Assembly: GCF_900102025.1 (NCBI RefSeq)
Contig: NZ_FNAU01000006.1
Span: 62,001 to 126,000, forward strand
Direction of reading: 5' to 3'
From: Actinobaculum suis
GTDB lineage: Bacteria > Actinomycetota > Actinomycetes > Actinomycetales > Actinomycetaceae
Length of the DNA stretch: 64,000 bases
Below are positions 51,916 through 61,944 of the stretch, piece after piece (the stretch's first letter is position 1; every line of letters begins with the position of its first letter). Both the position numbers and the translations under genes were made by a program. The notes beneath the pieces are model-generated. The model saw nothing but the letters and a program-made list of their open reading frames with translations, did no database searches and was not told where the DNA came from.

Positions 51916-53271
51916 TCAGTTTTCCGGGTGGAGAATCGAGCGAATATACTCCATTCGCTTTGTGACTTGTGCTTCATACCCGCGTTGGGTTGGTTTGTAA
52001 TACTCCGTGCCTTCCAGGCCTTCCGGCATAAATTCCATTGGGGCTACCCCTTCCGGATAATCGTGCGCGTAGCGGTAACCTTCCCCATAATTCATTTCCG
52101 TAGCGCCCCGGAAGGACGGATTGCGCAAAGCCAGAGGTACCGGCCCGGCTTTACCTGCCCGCACGTCCGCAATTGCGGCATTAATCGCCTGGTAGGCACG
52201 GTTTGATTTCGGCGCGGTAGCCAGGTGAGCTACGGCTTCCGCCAAAATAATTCGGGCTTCCGGCATCCCCACCATTGCTACCGACTGCGCCGCTGCGGTA
52301 GCGGTTTGCAGGGCGGAAGGATCTGCCATTCCCACATCTTCCGCCGCGGAAATCATCAGCCGGCGGGCTATAAACCGCGGATCTTCCCCAGCTTCTAACA
52401 TGCGTGCTAAATAATGCATGGCCGCATCCACATCCGAACCGCGGATCGATTTAATGAAGGCAGAAATCACCTGGTAGTGTTCATCGCCGTCGCGATCATA
52501 ACGAATAGTGGCACCATCGGCAGCGCGGCTAACGTCTGCCACCGTAATCTTTGTTTGCCCACGTTGCTGGGCACCAGCGGCCGCCGCTTCTAGCAAAGTG
52601 AGGGAACGCCGCCCATCTTGGCCGGCCAGGCGCACCAAGTTTTCTTTTGCCTCCGCGCTAATTTCGTATTTACCATCCAGCCCCCGTTCTTCGCGCAATG
52701 CCCGCTCAATCAGATCGGAAATCGCTTCCGCCGCCAAGGGTTGCAAAGTAACCAGCAGGGAACGGGAAAGCAAGGGAGAGACCACGGAAAATGCCGGGTT
52801 TTCGGTGGTGGCAGCCACGAGGATTACCCACCCGTTTTCCACGGCCGGAAGCAACGCGTCTTGCTGGGTTTTCGAAAACCGGTGCACCTCATCAATAAAA
52901 AGCACGGTTTCGGTACCGTCTGCAACCAGGGCGCGCCGTGCTTCCTCGATCGCCGTGCGCACGTCCTTCACCCCGGCTGAAGTGGCGGAAAGCTCCACGA
53001 AGCGCCGGTTTCCCGCATGAGCAATCAGGTAGGCGATCGTCGTCTTGCCCACCCCGGGAGGCCCCCACAAGAAGACAGAAGAAGGTACGGACTGCTCCCC
53101 CGGTTCCAGTAGCCGCCGCAGCGGGGAACCCGGTTGCAAAGCTTCTTCTTGCCCCACCACTTCTGCAAGGGTGCGCGGCCGCATCCGCACGGCTAGCGGC
53201 CCGCGATTTGCCAGGGGCACACCTTTCGCATCGGTTTGTGCACTTTCAAAAAGATCGACGTCCATTCCCAC
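51916..53271 (-). CDS. rarA: replication-associated recombination protein RarA (MgsA)
   Basis: A 451-aa AAA+ ATPase of the clamp-loader type that acts at stalled forks. Walker A is GPPGVGKTT, Walker B FIDEVHRF, followed by LLSRSLLVTLQPL and the tetramerisation region ending in HPEN. The start is GTG 53271 (an ATG lies two codons on). TATGGT (53283-53278) stands 6 bases upstream and there is no Shine-Dalgarno, so the mRNA is probably leaderless. Confidence 0.95.
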   Translation of the reverse strand: MGMDVDLFESAQTDAKGVPLANRGPLAVRMRPRTLAEVVGQEEALQPGSPLRRLLEPGEQSVPSSVFLWGPPGVGKTTIAYLIAHAGNRRFVELSATSAGVKDVRTAIEEARRALVADGTETVLFIDEVHRFSKTQQDALLPAVENGWVILVAATTENPAFSVVSPLLSRSLLVTLQPLAAEAISDLIERALREERGLDGKYEISAEAKENLVRLAGQDGRRSLTLLEAAAAGAQQRGQTKITVADVSRAADGATIRYDRDGDEHYQVISAFIKSIRGSDVDAAMHYLARMLEAGEDPRFIARRLMISAAEDVGMADPSALQTATAAAQSVAMVGMPEARIILAEAVAHLATAPKSNRAYQAINAAIADVRAGKAGPVPLALRNPSFRGATEMNYGEGYRYAHDYPEGVAPMEFMPEGLEGTEYYKPTQRGYEAQVTKRMEYIRSILHPEN

Positions 53272-53438
53272 ACGTCCACCATAGTTCAGCTTGGTTTTCG
53301 TAGCACCGCCACCGGAAGCACCTGCGTTTTCAGTTCGCCGCAGGGCGGCCGCGGGTCACGGGTTCCCGCACGCTACGATGCCCGATTTTACGAGTACACG
53401 TGTCCCTATTTTCTGCCACCAACCAAAAAGGCTGGATT

Positions 53439-53461
53439 GTGGTATCAACCACTGGGATAAT
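53439..53461 (+). promoter_or_regulatory. MMPL gene -10 element with adjacent inverted repeat
   Basis: GATAAT (53456-53461) ends 6 bases before the ATG at 53468. GTGGT-ATCA-ACCAC (53439-53452) is an inverted repeat just upstream, in the position of a repressor operator. A TetR-type regulator is typical for MMPL exporters but none is adjacent. Confidence 0.45.
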
Positions 53462-53467
53462 ATAAGC

Positions 53468-55945
53468 ATGTTCGGTTCCCTGGGTCGCTTATCTGTACGC
53501 CACCCGTGGCGAGTTGTCACCGTGTGGCTTATTCTTGTTGCACTCGCACTGGTCTCGGCATTTTCCGGTTTTGGCCAGGGCGGTATTTTCTCACGTCTTG
53601 GTAGCGCGGATAGCTTCGCGGAGAATACCGAGGCGCAAAATGTTGCGGATATGCTTGCGGAAGGCGAAGGCGAAAACGTTATTGGCATCGTCTCGCAAAT
53701 ACCAGAATCCGCTGCTTTAGGTACGACGACGGCGCAGCTCGTCAGTGATCTGAACCAGATCACCGGGGTAAGTGCGCTTTCTCCGGATACTTTGCGCCAG
53801 GAAATTCTGGAGCAGGCCGCCGCCCAAGGCGAGGATGCGGCGCGGCAAAAGTATGCGGAAGGGCAAACCCAAGCGCGTGCCCAACTCGAGGCCACGATTG
53901 CGGAACAAACCGCGCACCTCGTGGCCAGCGGGATTCCGGAAAATATTGCCCGCCAGCAGGTAACGGCTGCGGTACAGGCCCACGCGCAGGCAGCAGCAGC
54001 CGGGCAGCCTTCCGAAGAGGAAGTAGTGGCGCGCGGCCGGGCAGAGGCAAGCCAGCAAGCCGCGCCCGAAGCCGATAAGGCAGCGCAAAAACTTGCGGCC
54101 ACCGATAGTTTTGCTATCGTCGCCCACGTTTCTGCCGGGGATCATATGGATGCGAGCGAGGCCCAGGTTATTGACCGGATGCGCGTTTACCAGGGAGAGG
54201 CCGAGCAGGCCGGGGCCAAATTCGATATGACCTCCAAATCCTTGACCGTGCAGACAATTAATGATGCTTCGCGCAATGATTTGCTACGTGGCGAAGCAAT
54301 TGGCCTGCCGGTGGCACTGGTTTTGATGGTGTTGGTATTCGGCGGAATTGTTGCCGCATTCATGCCGATTTTGGGTGCACTTGCCGCGATTGCCACCACT
54401 TTGGGTGGCATTTGGGTTATGACCTTTGTAATGGAAACTGATGTTTTCGTGCTCAACGTGGTTTCTATTATCGGTTTGGCACTTTCTATTGATTACGGCT
54501 TGCTGATTGTTTCGCGCTATCGAGAAGAAATTACGAGACGCCTCGAAAAGCTTGGTTACGATCCCGAGCGGGGCAAAGAATTGCCGCCGGTAGAAAAGCT
54601 TCGCCCCCTCATGAGCGATGCTTTGGTGCGGACCGTGGAAACTGCCGGCCGTACCGTTTTCTTCTCCGCGATAACGATTGCGGTAGCGGTTATTTCTCTC
54701 TTCTTCGTGAAATCTTCTTTGCTTCGCGAGATCGCCATCGGTGGTTTCATGGTGGTGCTTTTGGCGGTGCTTTCGGCGATTACGCTGGTGCCGGCATTGT
54801 TGCAGATCGCCGGAATCCGGCTGGCCAAACCTTCCATCGTGGAAAAGATTCCCGGGATGCATAAGGTCTTTGCGGTGATGGGCGATACCCATACCGATCA
54901 TGGTTTCTTCTCAAAGGTTGCGCAGTGGGTGCAGCGCCGGCCTTGGTTGGTAATGATCTGCGTTTTGGCCGTTCTCATCGTGTTTGCGATTCCATTGAGT
55001 AATGGCGGGCTGCGGACCGAAACCACGGCCTATGTGCCGGCCAATACCGAACCGGGCCGTGCCCTTAGCCATATCGAGGCCGACTACCCAGCCTTGCGCA
55101 CTTCCGAAATAACCGTTTTGGTGCAGGCCAGCCCGGAAGATACCCAGGCGGAAAAGGAATTTATTTCCTCTTTGCCGGGCGTTACCAACGTGGAAACTGC
55201 GCAGGAGACTACCGATGGGTGGACGCGCCTAGATGCTTATATGGATGTAGACGATCCGGTAGGTGCGGAAGTTACCACCGCGGTAGAGCAAATCCGCGCT
55301 GCTGACCTCACGCATGAAGTCATGGTTGGTGGCAGTGCCGCAGTGCAACTGGACTTCAACAATGTTCTCAAGGAAGGTATGCCCTATGCGGTGGTAGTTA
55401 TTGTGCTCGCCATCGTTATCTTGCTGTTCTTGATGACGGATTCGGTAATAATCCCCCTCAAGGCGGTTATTACTAACGGCCTTTCCTTGGTTTCTTCGTT
55501 GGGACTTACCATGTGGCTCTTCCAGCAGGGCCTATTTGGTTTGCCCCAGACACAAGGCATGACGTCCTTCGTGGTAGCTTGCGGGCTCGCTTTCGGCTTC
55601 GGCTTAGCCATGGATTACGAAGTGTTCCTCGTGGCACGCATGAAGGAATACTGGGATGCGGGCGAAAGTAATGACCGCGCAGTTTCCCTTGGTTTGCAGC
55701 GCTCCGGCCGCGTGATTACCGCTGCTGCGGCAATCATTATTGCCGTGTTCATCGGCTTTGTTTTCGGCGATCTGCTACCCATTAAGGAAATCGGAGTATT
55801 CCTCGCTATCGCCGTCTTGATAGACGCTACTTTGGTGCGTATGCTCCTCGTACCTTCCACGATGACGATCCTCGGCAAGTGGAATTGGTGGGCGCCGCAA
55901 TTCTTGCACCGCGTCTTCCGCAAGGTACATATTTCCGAAAGCTAG
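53468..55945 (+). CDS. MMPL/RND-family membrane transporter
   Basis: An 825-aa exporter with about 12 helices in two halves, each preceded by a large extracellular domain. The first helix follows MFGSLGRLSVRHPWRVVTVW; the paired proton-relay region reads SIDYGLLIVSRYREE in half one and AMDYEVFLVARMKEY in half two. The first extracellular domain has a Gln/Ala-rich coiled stretch. MMPL proteins move lipids or drugs; the substrate is unknown. Start revised to the ATG at 53468: no Shine-Dalgarno, but GATAAT 6 bases upstream fits a leaderless mRNA, and the longer frame has no membrane-protein character. Confidence 0.92.
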   Translation: MFGSLGRLSVRHPWRVVTVWLILVALALVSAFSGFGQGGIFSRLGSADSFAENTEAQNVADMLAEGEGENVIGIVSQIPESAALGTTTAQLVSDLNQITGVSALSPDTLRQEILEQAAAQGEDAARQKYAEGQTQARAQLEATIAEQTAHLVASGIPENIARQQVTAAVQAHAQAAAAGQPSEEEVVARGRAEASQQAAPEADKAAQKLAATDSFAIVAHVSAGDHMDASEAQVIDRMRVYQGEAEQAGAKFDMTSKSLTVQTINDASRNDLLRGEAIGLPVALVLMVLVFGGIVAAFMPILGALAAIATTLGGIWVMTFVMETDVFVLNVVSIIGLALSIDYGLLIVSRYREEITRRLEKLGYDPERGKELPPVEKLRPLMSDALVRTVETAGRTVFFSAITIAVAVISLFFVKSSLLREIAIGGFMVVLLAVLSAITLVPALLQIAGIRLAKPSIVEKIPGMHKVFAVMGDTHTDHGFFSKVAQWVQRRPWLVMICVLAVLIVFAIPLSNGGLRTETTAYVPANTEPGRALSHIEADYPALRTSEITVLVQASPEDTQAEKEFISSLPGVTNVETAQETTDGWTRLDAYMDVDDPVGAEVTTAVEQIRAADLTHEVMVGGSAAVQLDFNNVLKEGMPYAVVVIVLAIVILLFLMTDSVIIPLKAVITNGLSLVSSLGLTMWLFQQGLFGLPQTQGMTSFVVACGLAFGFGLAMDYEVFLVARMKEYWDAGESNDRAVSLGLQRSGRVITAAAAIIIAVFIGFVFGDLLPIKEIGVFLAIAVLIDATLVRMLLVPSTMTILGKWNWWAPQFLHRVFRKVHISES

Positions 55946-55954
55946 CGGAGTTTT

Positions 55955-56004
55955 ATGCGCCGTCTCGCGCATTGTCCTCATGCGCCGTCTCGCGCATTGT
56001 CCTC
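55955..56004 (+). repeat. perfect 25-bp direct repeat (2 copies)
   Basis: Bases 55955-55979 and 55980-56004 are identical, beginning ATGCGCCGTCTCGCGC. It starts 9 bases after the MMPL stop. Confidence 0.93.
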
Positions 56005-56037
56005 CCCAGTTTTCTTCCCGGTGCTACCGAGAACAAA

Positions 56038-56101
56038 GGCCCTCTGTTTCTTTGAGTTTTCCTGGTCAAGTATCTACCGGGAAATAGAGAAACAGAGGGC
56101 C
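56038..56101. terminator. bidirectional stem-loop between the MMPL gene and aspS
   Basis: GGCCCTCTGTTTCT (56038-56051) pairs perfectly with AGAAACAGAGGGCC (56088-56101) across a 36-base loop that contains a weaker inner CCTGG/CCGGG stem. It lies between converging genes. Confidence 0.75.
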
Positions 56102-56138
56102 AATGTTTTAGGTTCTACGCACCGCGAAGGTCGGTAGA

Positions 56139-57968
56139 TCACTCCGTGGCTTTTGCGGGAGTTTCAGCTGGGATAGGAGCACCACTGGCGTCAACCGCCT
56201 GGCGTTCCTTCGGTTTTGCATCCACACCCGCTTCCTTACGCTGCTGGGCAGTAATTTCGGCCGGGGCATCGGTGAGCGGATCCCAACCGTTTCCGATCTT
56301 CGGGAAGGCAATAACATCCCGAATAGAAGGCGCCTTCAACATAAGTGCCAGCACCCGATCCCAACCGAAAGCAATCCCGCCGTGGGGCGGAGCACCGAAC
56401 TTGAAAGCCTCCAGCAAGAAGCCGAACTTTTCCTGTGCTTCGGCGGGCGAAATCCCCATCACCTTGAACACGCGTTCCTGCACGTCACGCTGGTGGATAC
56501 GGATCGAACCGCCCCCAATCTCATTGCCGTTAAGCACAATGTCATAAGCATTGGTAAGCGCATTTGCCGGATCGGTATCGAACGTATCCGCACATTCGGG
56601 CTTAGGTGCGGTAAAGGCATGGTGTACGGCAGTCCACTCGGAGCCGAGCGCCACATCGCCTTCCGCTTTTGCGGCTGCAGAGGGCTTGAACATGGGAGCA
56701 TCAACTATCCACACGAAGGCCCATTCGTCTTCGTCAATCAGATCGCAACGCTTGCCGATCTCAAGACGTGCCGCACCCAAAAGTTCGCGCGAGAAATTAG
56801 TTTCCCCGGCCGCAAAGAAAATACAATCTCCGGGCTTCGCGCCGGTCTTTTCAGCCAGACCAGCACGTTCGGCTTCCGAGATGTTCTTCGCTACCGGCCC
56901 GCCCAGGGTGCCGTCTTCCGCGATGGTTACGTAAGCCAGGCCGTGTGCACCGCGTGCCTTCGCCCACGTTTGCCACCGGTCAAACTGGCGGCGGGGCTGG
57001 GAAGCACCGCCGGGCATAACCACCGCGCCCACATATTCGTTTTGGAAAACGCGGAAAGGAGTGTTGGCAAAGTACGAAGTCATATCAATCAGTTCCACGC
57101 CAAACCGCAGATCTGGCTTATCGGAACCGTACTTTTCCATCGCGTCACGATATGTCATACGCCGGATCGGCGTCTTCACCTCAACATCGATCAGCGCGAA
57201 AATATCTTGCAGCACCTTTTCCGCTACCGCAATCACGTCTTCCTGGTCCACGAAAGACATTTCCAGATCCAACTGCGTGAACTCGGGTTGCCGGTCTGCC
57301 CGGAAATCCTCATCCCGGTAGCAGCGGGCGATCTGATAATAGCGTTCGATCCCGCCCACCATCAGCAACTGCTTAAACAGCTGCGGGGATTGCGGCAAGG
57401 CATACCAGGTGCCCGGGTTCAATCGCGCCGGGACCAAAAAGTCGCGTGCCCCTTCCGGCGTCGAACGGGTAAGCGTAGGCGTTTCTACCTCCACGAACCC
57501 CAATGCATCCAAAGCATCGCGCGCTGCCTTATTCACCTGCGAACGCAAACGCAAAGCCTTTTGTTCATAAGAACGCCGCAAATCCAAGTAGCGGTATTTG
57601 AGCCGCACGTCTTCCGAAACGTTGCCCGCTTCTTCGGCGTGATCTGAAACCTGGATCGGGAGCGGTGCCGCGGGATTGAGGATCTCCAAATCCTCCGACT
57701 CCACTTCGATCTGCCCGGTGGCCAGAGCCGGATTCTCATTACCTTCCGGCCGTTCCCGCACAATACCGGTGACCTTAATGCAGTATTCATTACGCAATTC
57801 ATGCGCAACTTCTTCCCGTAAAGTCACCTGCGCAATACCACTTGCATCGCGCAAATCAATAAACGTAATACCACCGTGATCGCGCCGGCGGTCAACCCAA
57901 CCGGCCAAAGTAACGGTAGTACCGGTGTCGGAAATCCGCAGGGATCCTGCATCGCGGGTACGTAGCAC
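56139..57968 (-). CDS. aspS: aspartyl-tRNA synthetase
   Basis: A 609-aa class II synthetase: N-terminal OB-fold anticodon-binding domain ([20 protein letters not shown]), catalytic domain with [18 protein letters not shown] (motif 2) and a bacterial GAD insert, and motif 3 in [13 protein letters not shown]. Start revised: a TTG at 57986 overlaps the TATAAT -10 box (57991-57986), whereas the GTG at 57968 follows AGAGGA and gives the normal [11 protein letters not shown] start. Whether it is discriminating or Asp/Asn-charging is not judged here. The C-terminus has a 40-residue Ala/Pro/Lys-rich tail. Confidence 0.96.
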   Translation of the reverse strand: MLRTRDAGSLRISDTGTTVTLAGWVDRRRDHGGITFIDLRDASGIAQVTLREEVAHELRNEYCIKVTGIVRERPEGNENPALATGQIEVESEDLEILNPAAPLPIQVSDHAEEAGNVSEDVRLKYRYLDLRRSYEQKALRLRSQVNKAARDALDALGFVEVETPTLTRSTPEGARDFLVPARLNPGTWYALPQSPQLFKQLLMVGGIERYYQIARCYRDEDFRADRQPEFTQLDLEMSFVDQEDVIAVAEKVLQDIFALIDVEVKTPIRRMTYRDAMEKYGSDKPDLRFGVELIDMTSYFANTPFRVFQNEYVGAVVMPGGASQPRRQFDRWQTWAKARGAHGLAYVTIAEDGTLGGPVAKNISEAERAGLAEKTGAKPGDCIFFAAGETNFSRELLGAARLEIGKRCDLIDEDEWAFVWIVDAPMFKPSAAAKAEGDVALGSEWTAVHHAFTAPKPECADTFDTDPANALTNAYDIVLNGNEIGGGSIRIHQRDVQERVFKVMGISPAEAQEKFGFLLEAFKFGAPPHGGIAFGWDRVLALMLKAPSIRDVIAFPKIGNGWDPLTDAPAEITAQQRKEAGVDAKPKERQAVDASGAPIPAETPAKATE

Positions 57969-57985
57969 GCTTCCTCTTTTCTTCA

Positions 57986-57991
57986 ATTATA
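57986..57991 (-). promoter_or_regulatory. aspS -10 element
   Basis: A perfect TATAAT on the minus strand would start transcription near 57979, giving an 11-12-base leader with AGAGGA before the GTG. A GCTAGACGGGCGG direct repeat (about 58002-58014 and 58028-58040) lies upstream. Confidence 0.6.
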
Positions 57992-58184
57992 TCTTGGTGC
58001 CGCTAGACGGGCGGTCCCGTTGCGCTCGCTAGACGGGCGGCGCGAACCCAACTCTACCGCTCTCCCCTAAGCGTGCACCCAGATACGCGGCGCGGTGGTA
58101 AAACACACTCCGCAAATCTCTCTCCCACATCGCATAATCCGCTAATTCCTGCGAGGATAGAGGCGATACCAGGAGGTAGAACGC

Positions 58185-58270
58185 GAGTGGCACCACTCAG
58201 TACCACCGTTTTTCTATTTCAAATACCACTTTCGGAAAGGCACACCGCGTGGCGGAGAAAATCGTTTTAG
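58185..58270 (+). promoter_or_regulatory. candidate operator and leader ORF before the second MFS gene
   Basis: GAGTGG-CA-CCACTC (58185-58198) is a perfect inverted repeat 50 bases before the MFS start. AGGAGG (58171-58176) precedes a GTG at 58187 that opens a 27-codon frame (VAPLSTTVFLFQIPLSE and on) ending at 58270, overlapping the MFS start. A translated leader or a repressor site could control the exporter. Both are inferences. Confidence 0.35.
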
Positions 58271-59739
58271 ATCGGGCAACAGAACGATTATTTAAGGCAC
58301 TTTCGGTGGGGTATATTACAATTGTCGCTTTCGAAAGCCTCGCGGTTACGACGGCGATGCCCACTATCACCACGGATCTAGCCGGGCACAACCTGTATGC
58401 CCTGGCCATGGGCGTAGTACTAGCCACCCAGCTCATGACCACCGCGCTAGCCGGCCCCTGGTCCGATACGAAAGGGCCGCACTCGTGCCTGTACACCGGA
58501 GTCGCCCTGGTAACCATCGGGCTCCTGATTTGCACCTTCGCACCCACCATGCCCATTTTTGTAATAGGGCGCGCCGTAGAAGGGCTCGGCGCGGGGCTTA
58601 CTATCGTCCCGCTCTACACCATGGTGGGCAATACCGTTGCCCCCGATAGGCAACCCGCATTCTTCACTGCTTTCGCCGCGGCTTGGGTACTCCCCTCACT
58701 ATTTGGGCCCGCCCTAGCCGGTTTCATCGTGCAACACTTCAGCTGGCGCTGGGTTTTTGGCATCGCCCCGGTTATTACAATTGTGGCCCTGCCAATCTTC
58801 ATTCGCGGAATGCAATCCGTACCCGATATTGAACGCGAAAACAGCAACTTGCGGCTAGGCCGCACCGCCGTACCCTCAATTCTGGCCGGCGTTTCCATAG
58901 CCACCTTGCAAGTCATGTCTGGCACCGAAAAAGCCGACTTCACGTGGACGGTTGGCATAACCATCGCCATTTCCGCGATCGCAACTTTCTTGTTTGCTTC
59001 CGCACTCCTACCCGGCGGCACTTTTATCGGCCGGCGCGGCCTACCCGCCACCGTCCTTACCCGCATGTTCATAAACGGCTGTTTCGTTTCCATCGAAATG
59101 TTCCTGCCCCTGCAATTACAGGAAGTACACGGGTGGACGCCAATTGAAGCCGGGCTGATTCTCTCCGTCGGCTCCATTACTTGGGCTATCGGTTCTTGGA
59201 TTTCGGGTCGCTTCCACGATCCACACCTACGTTCCCGCCTCCCCTTCTGGGGCACGTTAACCGGATTTATTGGCTTGTGGGCCGTAGTTATCGGCTGCCT
59301 CGAAACCGTTTCCGGACTGGTAGTTATCGCTGGCTGGTTTGTTACCGGCCTAGGTATCGGCCTGGCCTACCCGGCCCTAACCGTCCACGCGCTCGCGATC
59401 TCTTCCCTCGAAAACCAGGGGCGTGCTTCTTCGGCTTTGCAAATTGCAGACACGATGGGAGGAGCGGTAGGCGCCGCCATTTTGGGGATCGCCTATGCGC
59501 TGTTTAGCCCGCCCGTAGATATTGCGCTGTTTACCGGGTTTGCGATTATTACGTTGCTGTGCGGGGTGGGCGTGCTTACCGCGGCCCGGATTTCGCCGCA
59601 GCGTGGATCGCGGGCCGCGGAGCGTATCGCCACCGCGGATTCTGATCCGGAAGAAGAAGGACCGATGGTTCCTCCGCTAGACCGCCACGGCCATGAACGC
59701 CGGATTGCCCGAATCCGGGATCGCCTGCGCCGCAAATAG
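58249..59739 (+). CDS. MFS transporter, EmrB/QacA-like
   Basis: A 496-aa membrane protein with about 14 helices. The first helix contains GYITIVAFESLAVTTAMPTI, the QacA-type helix 1 pattern with a Pro-containing TAMPTI; motif A appears as LAGPWSDTKGP. A charged cytoplasmic tail (EEEGPMVPPLDRHGHERR) ends the protein. Export of drugs or metabolites is likely; substrate unknown. Start is GTG with GGAAAGG about 8 bases upstream. It is separate from the 25-kb MFS gene and not closely similar in its loops. Confidence 0.87.
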   Translation: MAEKIVLDRATERLFKALSVGYITIVAFESLAVTTAMPTITTDLAGHNLYALAMGVVLATQLMTTALAGPWSDTKGPHSCLYTGVALVTIGLLICTFAPTMPIFVIGRAVEGLGAGLTIVPLYTMVGNTVAPDRQPAFFTAFAAAWVLPSLFGPALAGFIVQHFSWRWVFGIAPVITIVALPIFIRGMQSVPDIERENSNLRLGRTAVPSILAGVSIATLQVMSGTEKADFTWTVGITIAISAIATFLFASALLPGGTFIGRRGLPATVLTRMFINGCFVSIEMFLPLQLQEVHGWTPIEAGLILSVGSITWAIGSWISGRFHDPHLRSRLPFWGTLTGFIGLWAVVIGCLETVSGLVVIAGWFVTGLGIGLAYPALTVHALAISSLENQGRASSALQIADTMGGAVGAAILGIAYALFSPPVDIALFTGFAIITLLCGVGVLTAARISPQRGSRAAERIATADSDPEEEGPMVPPLDRHGHERRIARIRDRLRRK

Positions 59740-59795
59740 TAGCCACCACCACCGTGAAACCTGCCGCTAAATCCCCGGAAAACGCGGCTAGCGCT

Positions 59796-59801
59796 TATAC
59801 T
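59796..59801 (+). promoter_or_regulatory. -10 element upstream of the DEAD-box helicase gene
   Basis: TATACT would start transcription near 59808, 13 bases before the GTG at 59821. GGCGGA serves as a weak ribosome site. No -35 box is clear. Confidence 0.4.
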
Positions 59802-59820
59802 TATTCGGGCGGAAAACGCC

Positions 59821-61920
59821 GTGAGGCCGGAAGTGGTCTCCTCGCAGCGCACGATTTGCGCGATACAGAACGGATACCCTTTGACTTTCAATACTGAAAC
59901 TGCCGTGCCCGCAGACCGGGATGATCGAGACGAACTCTCTCCTACTTTTGCGAACCTCGGTCTTCCTGATGATCTTCTTGCTACCGTCTCCGAACTAGGC
60001 TACGAAACTCCTTCCCCGATTCAGGCGGAAACAATTCCGGCGCTCCTTTCCGGGCGTGATGTGGTGGGCGTAGCCCAAACCGGGACCGGTAAGACTGCTG
60101 CCTTTGGCCTTCCTCTTATTGCGCGGATTGATCCGCAGGCCGAAGGCGTGCAAGCCCTGGTTTTGGCTCCCACTCGCGAACTGGCGATGCAGGGTGCGGA
60201 AGCGATTGAATCTTTTGCCGCGAAGCGTAAGGGCATTCGCGTTCTCGCGGTTTACGGTGGCTCTCCGTACCCGCCGCAGTTGCGCGCTTTGAAGGAAGGC
60301 GTGCAGGTAGTGGTGGGCAGCCCCGGGCGCATTATGGACCTGATGGAACGCGAGGCGCTCCAGCTATCCCACGTCCACTACTTCGTGCTCGATGAAGCCG
60401 ACGAAATGTTGCGCATGGGCTTTGCCGAAGACGTGGAAAAGATCGCTTCGGATTTGCCAAAAGAACGTGTTTCGGCCTTGTTCTCCGCGACGATGCCGAA
60501 TGCAATTCGCCGCGTGGCCGAAACACATTTGCATGACCCGCTTGAAATTACCGTCACCCCGCCGGCTTCTACGGTGGACACGGTGACCCAGGAATACGCC
60601 GTGGTTCCTTCGCGTCACAAGGTGAGTGCACTGGCACGGGTGCTTGCCGTTTCCGAGGCGGATGCGGCGATCGTGTTCGTACGTACCCGCGCCACCGCGG
60701 AAGACCTCGCTATCGAACTGGGCACGCGCGGGGTTGCTACTGCGGCGCTTTCGGGTGATGTGGCGCAAAAGGATCGGGAGCGTTTGGTTTCCCGTTTGCG
60801 TGAGGGCACACTCGATGTGTTGGTCGCTACCGATGTGGCGGCGCGCGGGCTCGACGTCGAACGTATCGGCCTGGTGATTAATTTCGATGTACCGCGCGAA
60901 GCGGATACGTATGTGCACCGGATTGGCCGTACTGGGCGTGCCGGCCGTGAAGGGCGCTCTTTGACTTTTGTGACCGCTCGGGAGCTTTCGCGTTTGCGGC
61001 GGATTGCTAAGCAAACGAAGTCGAAGATGAAGGAAATCAGTTTGCCTACGGCAGCTGAAGTTTCCCGCCAGCGTGCCCACAAGCTCGTGGAAAAAGCGAT
61101 GAAGCGTTTCGAAGCCGGCAGGCTCGGCGTTTACCGCGATGTGCTCGAGGAATTCGACCGTATCCAGGCCGAACTTGCAGCTGCCGCGAAAGCAGAAAGT
61201 GAAGCTGCGGCCACACCGGACGTGGTAGCTGCAGAAGCTGAGACCGTACAAGCCGCGGTAACGGTAGATGCCGACGCCGATGCTGAAACTAGCACCAAGG
61301 CAGATACCGCAGCGGATACCGCAGATGCCGAGGATGACGCCGCTACCACTGCGGAAAAGAAACCGGCGGTGCAGATGAGCCGGGAAGAACTCATTTTGTC
61401 TTTGCTGGCTTTGGGTGTGCGTGATCCGGGCCCCTCCGGTGATGACGCGCCCGATAATCTGCAAGAAGATACGCGCGATGATTTCCACAAGAAAAAGCGG
61501 CAGACGCGTTCCTCGGGTCGCTCTTTGCCCGGTGCTACGCGTTACCGTGTGGAAGTGGGCCACAAGGATCGGGTTAAGCCCGGGGCCATCGTGGGTGCGA
61601 TTACCGGTGAAGGTGGGATCGCTGGATCCGATTTGGGCAATATCGATATTTTCCCAACCTTCTCTCTCGTGGAAATTGGAGTACCGCTTTCCCCGGAAGC
61701 CCGCCGCCGGATTTCCGAAGCGACCATTGCGGGCCGGCAGTTGCGTATCCGCGAAGATACCGGCCCGCGTGGCGGTGGCGAGCGGCGCGGCCGGCGCGAA
61801 GGCGGACGCCGTGAGGGCGGACGGCGTGGCGGATACCGCGGCGGCAGGGGTGGCCGCTTCGGCGGCCGCCAAGAACGCGGCCGTCAAGGCCACCGCGAAC
61901 GCCGCGGCTGGGACGATTAA
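59821..61920 (+). CDS. deaD: DEAD-box ATP-dependent RNA helicase (DeaD/CsdA type)
   Basis: A 699-aa RNA helicase with Q-motif, Walker A AQTGTGKTA, PTRELAMQ, DEADEMLRMG, SAT, ARGLDVERIG and HRIGRTGRAGREG in order. The C-terminal part has a DbpA-type RNA-binding domain (YRVEVGHKDRVKPGAIVGAI) and an Arg/Gly-rich tail (REGGRREGGRRGGYRGGRGG). An Ala/Glu/Asp-rich linker joins them (about 455-520). It probably remodels structured RNA in ribosome assembly or decay. The GTG at 59821 may not be the true start; TTG 59881 would give a protein 20 residues shorter. A strong terminator follows. Confidence 0.93.
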   Translation: MRPEVVSSQRTICAIQNGYPLTFNTETAVPADRDDRDELSPTFANLGLPDDLLATVSELGYETPSPIQAETIPALLSGRDVVGVAQTGTGKTAAFGLPLIARIDPQAEGVQALVLAPTRELAMQGAEAIESFAAKRKGIRVLAVYGGSPYPPQLRALKEGVQVVVGSPGRIMDLMEREALQLSHVHYFVLDEADEMLRMGFAEDVEKIASDLPKERVSALFSATMPNAIRRVAETHLHDPLEITVTPPASTVDTVTQEYAVVPSRHKVSALARVLAVSEADAAIVFVRTRATAEDLAIELGTRGVATAALSGDVAQKDRERLVSRLREGTLDVLVATDVAARGLDVERIGLVINFDVPREADTYVHRIGRTGRAGREGRSLTFVTARELSRLRRIAKQTKSKMKEISLPTAAEVSRQRAHKLVEKAMKRFEAGRLGVYRDVLEEFDRIQAELAAAAKAESEAAATPDVVAAEAETVQAAVTVDADADAETSTKADTAADTADAEDDAATTAEKKPAVQMSREELILSLLALGVRDPGPSGDDAPDNLQEDTRDDFHKKKRQTRSSGRSLPGATRYRVEVGHKDRVKPGAIVGAITGEGGIAGSDLGNIDIFPTFSLVEIGVPLSPEARRRISEATIAGRQLRIREDTGPRGGGERRGRREGGRREGGRRGGYRGGRGGRFGGRQERGRQGHRERRGWDD

Positions 61921-61944
61921 TTACTAATCTCCCGGATGTGAGTT

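Noticed and set aside
56382-57647. 421-residue frame antisense to aspS
   Set aside because: It is fully covered by the aspS gene with all class II motifs and has no independent start signal.
60364-61893. 509-residue frame antisense to the DEAD-box helicase gene
   Set aside because: The helicase motifs on the plus strand are complete; the antisense frame is a shadow.
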